Source: Lentilactobacillus kefiri
GTDB lineage: Bacteria > Bacillota > Bacilli > Lactobacillales > Lactobacillaceae
DNA: 64,000 nt
NCBI RefSeq assembly: GCF_007989105.1
Contig: NZ_BJVK01000005.1
Span: 36,278-100,277 of the forward strand
Reading direction: 5' to 3'
The notes beneath the pieces were generated by a model. The model saw only the letters and a list, made by a program, of their open reading frames with translations, was not told the DNA's origin and did no database searches. Of this stretch, positions 58,997 to 64,000 are shown piece after piece. Position 1 is the stretch's first letter. The number at the start of each line of letters is the position of its first letter. The translations under genes and the position numbers were made by a program.

Positions 58997-59410
58997 TTGA
59001 AGAAACAAATTAGCACAATTCTCAGTATTATTTTGATTATTATTATCGCAATTTTTGCGTTAATGAATTTTGAATCTGTTGAAGTTAATTTTGGCTTTGC
59101 ATCTTTGAAGGTACCATTGGTGTTGTTAATTTTAATTAGTTTATTGATTGGCGCACTTGTTATTTTCCTGTTTTCATCCACTCAAAACGTGAAGAAAAAC
59201 CGACAGTTCAAACAGTTGGAGTCTGAAAGCCAACAAAAGCAGAATCAGTTGAATACTCAAATTGATGAGCTCAACGATAACTTGAAAGCTTTGGAGACCA
59301 GACTGAAGAACTCAACCGGCAAACAGGAAATTGGCAGCCGTGATCAACAAATCAGTGATCTGGAAGATGAAATTGCGAAATTAACCGAAAAATTATCTTC
59401 GGAAAAGTAA
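58997..59410 (+). CDS. LapA-domain membrane protein
   Basis: A 137-aa protein of the LapA/DUF1049 type: two membrane segments (about residues 5-24 and 37-60) joined by a short loop (NFESVEVNFGFASLKVP), then a coiled-coil tail rich in Gln, Glu and Lys. The start is a TTG (58997) after GGGGGGA. It lies just before recJ, a common lactobacillus order. The function is unclear; LapA relatives act in envelope or lipopolysaccharide assembly in other bacteria. Confidence 0.87.
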   Translation: MKKQISTILSIILIIIIAIFALMNFESVEVNFGFASLKVPLVLLILISLLIGALVIFLFSSTQNVKKNRQFKQLESESQQKQNQLNTQIDELNDNLKALETRLKNSTGKQEIGSRDQQISDLEDEIAKLTEKLSSEK

Positions 59411-59424
59411 GGTAGAGTGTTTTA

Positions 59425-61755
59425 ATGATCAATTCCAAGTTTAAATGGCAACTTGACCAACCAGCCAACCAGGATGTAGTTGATAAATTGTCAAAGGATG
59501 CAAATATTGACCCGTTTGTTGCCAAATTATTGGTACAGCGGGATATTACAACTGCAGAAGGTGCGGAGAGTTTCATGAATCCTTCTGTCAGCTCATTTCA
59601 CGACCCGTTTTTGATGCATGACATGAAAAAGGGGATCGACCGGATTCGACAGGCTGTTGAAAAAGGCGAGCACATCACCGTTTACGGTGACTATGATGCC
59701 GATGGTATTACCAGTACGACGATTATGTATGAGACGTTGAGTGATCTTGGAGCCGATGTTGACTACTATATTCCCAACCGATTTACGGAGGGCTACGGTC
59801 CCAATGTGAAGGCGTTTCAAAGTATTGTGAATAATGGGACCTCGCTAATTGTCACGGTTGATAATGGCGTGGCCGGATTTGACGCGATTGCCGCGGCCAA
59901 TGCATTGCACTGTGATGTGGTCGTTACTGACCACCATTCATTGCCGGAGAAGCTTCCCGATGCGTATGCCATCATCCATCCCAGAGTTAAAGATGATGAA
60001 GGTAAGGCGTATCCATTTGGTGATCTTTGTGGTGCCGGGGTTGCATTTAAAATTGCCCAGGCATTAATGGACGAAGTGCCGTCTGATTTAATTGATATCG
60101 CTTCAATTGGGACGGTTGCCGACGTTGTTTCATTAACCGACGAAAATCGGGCAATTGTTAAATTTGGTGTTCAAGCCATTCAAAATAGTCAGCGGCCTGG
60201 TTTGCTGGCTTTAATCAAAGAAGCCGGTATTAATTTGGCTCAATTTAGCGAAGAAGATATCGGTTTTGGCATTGCACCGCGTTTGAATTCACTTGGCAGA
60301 ATCAAAGATGCAACGGTCGGAGTTGAACTCTTATCTACTTTTGATGAGGATCGGGCTTCCGAATTGGCCAAATTTGCCAATCAGCAAAATGATTTGCGCA
60401 AGTCGCTTGTCGATCAATTTTTCACTGACGCTGTTCAAAAGGTTGAGGAAAATGGGGACATCAGCAAGCGTCATACGTTGGTCGTCGTTGGCAACAATTG
60501 GCATCAAGGTGTTTTGGGAATTGTTGCCAGCCGATTGGTTGATAAATATCAGCGACCGACAATTGTGATGACTGGTTCCGACGATAGTGATGAAGTCAAA
60601 GGTTCTGGCCGGAGTGTCGACAGTTTTGATTTATTCAAAGCAATTGATCCGATTCGTGACCAAACGGTTGGCTTTGGTGGCCACCACTCTGCTGTTGGAC
60701 TCACCATCAAACAAGACAAGGTCGACGTGCTTAAAGATCAACTTGAAAAGGCGGCTGAAGAGCAGCATTTGGATTTATCCGTCAAACCACAATTGGAAAT
60801 TTCAGGAGCGTTGCCTGTATTGAAGGTTACCCCGGATCTGTGTGATAAAATTAAGACACTGGCGCCTTTTGGCCAGGATAATCCCAAGCCAATCTTTAAA
60901 TTTCAGTTTGATCATCTTGCCAATGTGAAGACAATGGGGAAGACAAATGATCATTTGAAGTTCTCCATGGTGCAAGGTGACAGCCAACTGACGGCGATTG
61001 CTTTTGGTAAAGGAGACGTCGCTTCTGACATTCAAAACGGTCAGTCTCAATTGCAGGTTGTCGGTGAGATTGGTGAAAATACATGGAATAATCGAACAAC
61101 TCTTCAAGTCATGATTGATGATTTGAAAGAAACGCCTCAACCAGTTGTTGACGAACGAACCCGTGAACTGCACAAACAAATGTTTACTGATTCGGGGATC
61201 TACGTTTTCTTCCACGAAAAAGTTTTGAAACAGTTGCGACGTTATGTGAATGATCAGTCGCAGGTTGTGATGTACAACCAAATTGAGCAGGAAGCCGTTA
61301 AAGATCAACAATTATATATTGTTGACTGCCCTGATGTCGTTGATGATCTGGTCCAAGTTTTGTCGAAGGTATCACCGAAGACCACTGTCCTTTATTTGTA
61401 CAAAAAGCAACTTATATCCAAAATAGGGATGCCAGATCGTCATTCTTATGCTAAACTATTTAGGTTCATTAAAGAACACTCAAACATCAATATTGCGACG
61501 CAGTTAAAACAAATTTCAGAGCATCTCCACATTTCCGCACGGACAATTATTTTTATGGTTCAGGTTTTCCTTGAATTGGATTTCATCACGATCCAGGACA
61601 GAATTATCAATCTGAATCCAAATTACGCTGCCCGTGATCTGAAAACAGCACCAAGTTATCATCTTCGGACTGAACAACTGGCTGCTGAAAAGAAACTGCT
61701 GGTTTCAAATACTCATGAATTAGTCAGCTTCGTCAAGGACTGTTTGGGCGTTTGA
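59425..61755 (+). CDS. recJ: Single-stranded-DNA-specific exonuclease RecJ
   Basis: DHH/DHHA1 phosphoesterase, 5'-3' exonuclease for recombination and mismatch repair, 776 aa. The motifs [15 protein letters not shown] and [10 protein letters not shown] carry the metal-binding Asp and His. [10 protein letters not shown] lies in the DHHA1 domain, followed by an OB-fold region. A C-terminal extension of about 200 aa (after residue 570) is typical for Firmicutes RecJ. It is coupled with lapA upstream and apt downstream. Confidence 0.96.
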   Translation: MINSKFKWQLDQPANQDVVDKLSKDANIDPFVAKLLVQRDITTAEGAESFMNPSVSSFHDPFLMHDMKKGIDRIRQAVEKGEHITVYGDYDADGITSTTIMYETLSDLGADVDYYIPNRFTEGYGPNVKAFQSIVNNGTSLIVTVDNGVAGFDAIAAANALHCDVVVTDHHSLPEKLPDAYAIIHPRVKDDEGKAYPFGDLCGAGVAFKIAQALMDEVPSDLIDIASIGTVADVVSLTDENRAIVKFGVQAIQNSQRPGLLALIKEAGINLAQFSEEDIGFGIAPRLNSLGRIKDATVGVELLSTFDEDRASELAKFANQQNDLRKSLVDQFFTDAVQKVEENGDISKRHTLVVVGNNWHQGVLGIVASRLVDKYQRPTIVMTGSDDSDEVKGSGRSVDSFDLFKAIDPIRDQTVGFGGHHSAVGLTIKQDKVDVLKDQLEKAAEEQHLDLSVKPQLEISGALPVLKVTPDLCDKIKTLAPFGQDNPKPIFKFQFDHLANVKTMGKTNDHLKFSMVQGDSQLTAIAFGKGDVASDIQNGQSQLQVVGEIGENTWNNRTTLQVMIDDLKETPQPVVDERTRELHKQMFTDSGIYVFFHEKVLKQLRRYVNDQSQVVMYNQIEQEAVKDQQLYIVDCPDVVDDLVQVLSKVSPKTTVLYLYKKQLISKIGMPDRHSYAKLFRFIKEHSNINIATQLKQISEHLHISARTIIFMVQVFLELDFITIQDRIINLNPNYAARDLKTAPSYHLRTEQLAAEKKLLVSNTHELVSFVKDCLGV

Positions 61756-61772
61756 TGAAAGGGAGAAAGAAT

Positions 61773-62291
61773 ATGCCAATCGATTTTTCAAAATATATTG
61801 CTTCATATCCGGACTTTCCGGAACCCGGAATCCTCTTTAGAGATATCTCACCAATGCTTGAAAATGGTGAAGTCTATCGAGCTGCTACGGATAAAATTGT
61901 TGATTTTGCCAAAGCACGAAACGTTCAAATGATTGTCGGCCCAGAAGCACGTGGATTTATTGTCGGCTGTCCGGTTGCCTATAAGCTGGGGGTTGGATTT
62001 TCACCTGCCCGCAAGAAGAATAAGCTGCCAGGGGAGACCATTGAGGAAAGCTATGGCTTGGAATACGGTAAATCGTCATTATACTTGCGTACCAACGCTG
62101 TTAAACCTGGTCAGAGGGTATTGGTTACCGATGATTTATTAGCCACTGGTGGCACGATTGACGCCACTATCCGGTTAGTTGAAAAGCTTGGCGGAATTGT
62201 TGTTGGAACCGCGTTCTTGATTGAATTGTCCGATCTTAAAGGTCGCGATAAAATCAAGGACTATGATTTCTTCTCACTTTTAAAATATTAA
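61773..62291 (+). CDS. apt: Adenine phosphoribosyltransferase
   Basis: Salvages adenine with PRPP to AMP, 172 aa. It has [15 protein letters not shown] near the start, [18 protein letters not shown], and the PRPP loop [18 protein letters not shown], all intact, unlike the PRPP loop of the prs paralogue at 6669. ATG 61773 follows AAAGGGAG; a TTG at 61752 overlaps the recJ stop and is less likely. The recJ-apt pair is conserved in Firmicutes. Confidence 0.97.
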   Translation: MPIDFSKYIASYPDFPEPGILFRDISPMLENGEVYRAATDKIVDFAKARNVQMIVGPEARGFIVGCPVAYKLGVGFSPARKKNKLPGETIEESYGLEYGKSSLYLRTNAVKPGQRVLVTDDLLATGGTIDATIRLVEKLGGIVVGTAFLIELSDLKGRDKIKDYDFFSLLKY

Positions 62292-62295
62292 AACA

Positions 62296-62338
62296 AAAGT
62301 TCGTGATCACTGAAATGTCAGTGGTTACGAACTTTTTT
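62296..62338 (+). terminator. Terminator of recJ-apt
   Basis: AAAGTTCGT and ACGAACTTT with inner CACTG/CAGTG pairing and T6. The stretch to about 62463 shows nothing I can support. Confidence 0.88.
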
Positions 62339-62463
62339 AATGTTGTTGGTTGTTTGAAATCTGTATATGTCGGTTGCGATTGGGTGGCTGCACGAATGTC
62401 CTTTGGGTCACCAAAAGTCTGAATTTGATTTGGATTGGTGCGTGCAGGTAACAATTTAAAAAG

Positions 62464-62501
62464 ATAATAAAAGCGCTCTGGAATTATCTTCCAGAACGCT
62501 T
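62464..62501 (-). terminator. Terminator of tRNA-Ser
   Basis: On the minus strand AAGCGTTCTGGAA pairs with TTCCAGAGCGCTT, followed by TTATT, 20 bp beyond the tRNA. Confidence 0.82.
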
Positions 62502-62520
62502 AAACGCCTGCTGCTATTAA

Positions 62521-62607
62521 GGTGAGTACAGGATTTGAACCTGCGCGCCGGTATTAGCCGGTTCGCCGGATTTCGAGTCCGGTGCATTACCACTCTGCCA
62601 ACTCACC
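62521..62607 (-). tRNA. tRNA-Ser(CGA)
   Basis: The minus strand folds as a class II tRNA. The acceptor is GGTGAGT/ACTCACC and the D arm is GCA/TGC. The anticodon stem CCGGA/TCCGG holds the loop CTCGAAA (anticodon CGA, reading UCG). A long variable arm with a CCGG/CCGG stem and a T arm with TTCAAAT complete it. The base after the acceptor is T rather than the G73 usual for serine tRNA, and CCA is not encoded. Confidence 0.93.
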
Positions 62608-62655
62608 ACAACAGATTTCATTATATCAATTGTTATTATGAAAGTAAATTACTGT

Positions 62656-63300
62656 CTACTTGGAAGAGGCAAAACGCGTCTTTAAATAACCGACAATTGC
62701 TGGAATTAATGAAATCCCCACAATTCCGATAATGACCATTGAGAAGTGGTCTTTAACGACAGGAATATTGCCAAAGTAATATCCGGCGCCACAACAAATT
62801 GCGACCCACGAGATGCAGGCAATCAAATTGTATTTGATGAATCGTTTGTAAGGGAAGTCACTGGTTGCTGAGACAAATGGAATTAAAGTCCGGATGATGG
62901 GGATGAACCGGCCAAAGAAAATGGCCATTGCCCCATATTTATCGAAAAAGCCCCGGGCTTTACTCAGATCTTTTTCCTTAATGAATTTTCCAAGAATACG
63001 ATGACGAGGGATGATTTCTCCAAACTTGTTACCAAAAAAGAAGTTTAAGGAATCTCCGCCAATTGATGCCGCCAGAAATATGATGATAAACAGACCAATA
63101 TTCAACCCATATGTAGCGTTGGCTGATAGTGCCGCAGCTGCAAACAGGAGTGAGTCTCCTGGAAGGAACGGAAAGATTACCGCTCCTGTCTCAATAAAGA
63201 TAACCGCAAATAGAATTAAGTATGTTGAGTCTCCAAATGTATTTACGATATTTATGAGATGGCTGTCAATATGCAGGATAAAATCGATAAGCGTACTCAA
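62656..63300 (-). CDS. DedA family membrane protein
   Basis: A 214-aa integral membrane protein of the DedA/VTT group, which includes undecaprenyl-phosphate and phospholipid flippases. It has the signatures FIETGAVIFPFLPGDSLLF and the membrane-embedded FFGRFIPIIRTLIPFVSA with conserved Arg residues. The start is a TTG at 63300 after GAAAGGAA. It is monocistronic, upstream of the tRNA on the same strand. Confidence 0.92.
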   Translation of the reverse strand: MSTLIDFILHIDSHLINIVNTFGDSTYLILFAVIFIETGAVIFPFLPGDSLLFAAAALSANATYGLNIGLFIIIFLAASIGGDSLNFFFGNKFGEIIPRHRILGKFIKEKDLSKARGFFDKYGAMAIFFGRFIPIIRTLIPFVSATSDFPYKRFIKYNLIACISWVAICCGAGYYFGNIPVVKDHFSMVIIGIVGISLIPAIVGYLKTRFASSK

Positions 63301-63456
63301 ATAATCATTCCTTTCGAAAATTTATAATTGATTCTAACAAATTATGTCTGACCCGCGTGATTTATTAGCTGTCCTTTAACAAAAAATAAGTTTTGTTGTG
63401 AAAACAGATTTTCAAGGTTACAATATAAAAGCAGATTATGGATAGGATGATTATAG

Positions 63457-63837
63457 ATGAAATTTAAAGTAGGAATGACGGTTACAGGGACAGTAACCGG
63501 GATCCAGCCGTATGGTGCCTTCGTAGACATTGGTGAGCATACACAGGGACTGATTCACATCTCGGAGTGTAAATCCGGGTATGTTGATAACATTTTTAAT
63601 ATGTTCACGATTGGCCAGCCGGTTTCTACGTTGATTATCGATATTGATGAGTACTCAGGAAAAATTAGTTTATCAATGAGAAGCCATCAGCCTGATTTGG
63701 ATCTTATTAAGCATCCGAAAAACTTCCGCCCAAGGAATATTCATTATTGGACAAACTATCGATTAAACATCGGCTTTAAGAGCCTGGCGGATGCTAGAAG
63801 TCAATGGATGCGTGATGCCCGAAACTTTTTTGATTAG
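63457..63837 (+). CDS. S1 RNA-binding domain protein (CvfD/YugI-like)
   Basis: A 126-aa cytosolic protein with one N-terminal S1 domain (residues 1-73: VGMTVTGTVTGIQPYGAFVD, GLIHISE, GKISLSMR) and a short basic tail. Homologues (B. subtilis YugI, S. pneumoniae CvfD) bind RNA or ribosomes and affect stress and virulence gene expression. It is monocistronic. The next gene lies beyond the window. Confidence 0.9.
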   Translation: MKFKVGMTVTGTVTGIQPYGAFVDIGEHTQGLIHISECKSGYVDNIFNMFTIGQPVSTLIIDIDEYSGKISLSMRSHQPDLDLIKHPKNFRPRNIHYWTNYRLNIGFKSLADARSQWMRDARNFFD

Positions 63838-63852
63838 TTTTTAAGAAAGTCC

Positions 63853-63882
63853 TTGACCTAACACCAATAAATTGGGTATAAT
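63853..63882 (+). promoter_or_regulatory. Promoter toward the right edge, P1
   Basis: TTGACC (63853-63858), an 18-bp spacer and TATAAT (63877-63882). The gene it serves is outside the window. Confidence 0.6.
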
Positions 63883-63953
63883 ATTTTTCGTTGTCAATTA
63901 TTCATTTGATTCGCTTGTGAATTTCAATTTTACAAATTGAGTTAAAAAATCAC

Positions 63954-63982
63954 TTGATTTCAAGTTGAATATCTGATAATAT
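63954..63982 (+). promoter_or_regulatory. Promoter toward the right edge, P2
   Basis: TTGATT (63954-63959), a 17-bp spacer and TAATAT (63977-63982). Confidence 0.5.
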
Positions 63983-64000
63983 TAAATAGTTGTCAAAAGC

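Noticed and set aside
62254..62454. Minus-strand 66-codon frame between apt and tRNA-Ser, possible gene remnant
   Set aside because: It begins at TTG without a ribosome site and runs through the apt terminator. The composition is unremarkable and no family is recognised.

Overview
The window is ordinary low-to-mid GC Firmicutes chromosome. It carries dense, mostly co-directional housekeeping operons with strong GGAGG-type ribosome binding sites, frequent TTG starts and many Rho-independent terminators. The gene set points to a member of the Lactobacillales, most likely Lactobacillaceae (Lactobacillus in the old broad sense): RNase J1 with RpoY, RNase J2, a one-lipoyl PDH E2, fused GlnH-GlnP transport proteins, an OatA-like acyltransferase, UPF0223 and YlbG proteins, and the tuf-tig-clpX-engB order. 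The species cannot be fixed from the sequence alone.

Layout. 1-6.6 kb: end of hisC, mnmA, a small HesB-like protein, then histidine phosphatase, TPR protein and recD2. 6.7-11.2 kb: a divergent PRPP synthetase paralogue, an aldo/keto reductase, an rbsR-rbsK ribose module and an unknown 72-aa gene with a structured leader. 11.3-15.3 kb (minus strand): ADP-ribosylglycohydrolase-like protein, lipid kinase, rpoY-rnjA. 15.5-19 kb: unknown membrane protein, Rgg regulator divergent from an MFS transporter, peptide deformylase. 19.3-24.2 kb: the pdhABCD operon. 24.5-31.3 kb: UPF0223, inositol-phosphatase family, typA, ftsW, ylbG, rsmD, coaD, SepM/YlbL protease. 31.4-35.9 kb: comEA-comEB-comEC-holA. 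36.0-36.8 kb: an IS5-family insertion sequence. 36.9-45.8 kb: rpsT, rpsO, rnjB, TPR protein, tuf, tig, clpX, engB, MazG-like protein. 46-51.3 kb: argGH, a 54-aa basic protein and a glutamine-type ABC transporter whose fused receptor/permease gene has an in-frame stop. 51.6-63.8 kb: uvrC, obgE, OatA-like acyltransferase, lipoprotein, rnz, lapA, recJ, apt, tRNA-Ser(CGA), DedA and an S1-domain protein.

How they fit together. Most genes serve translation, RNA decay (RNase J1, J2 and Z), DNA repair and uptake (RecD2, RecJ, UvrC, ComEA/EC), the cell envelope and central carbon metabolism. Clear accessory features are few: the IS, the Rgg/MFS pair and several unknown small proteins.

I did not find a convincing new multi-gene system. 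The most interesting signals are local: (i) the IS sits in the loop of what reads as the rpsT terminator hairpin; (ii) the PRPP synthetase has lost several catalytic and PRPP-binding residues; (iii) the GlnH-GlnP gene carries a stop codon; (iv) the ADP-ribosylglycohydrolase has a His where a metal-binding Asp is expected; (v) the Rgg/MFS intergenic region holds two inverted repeats.
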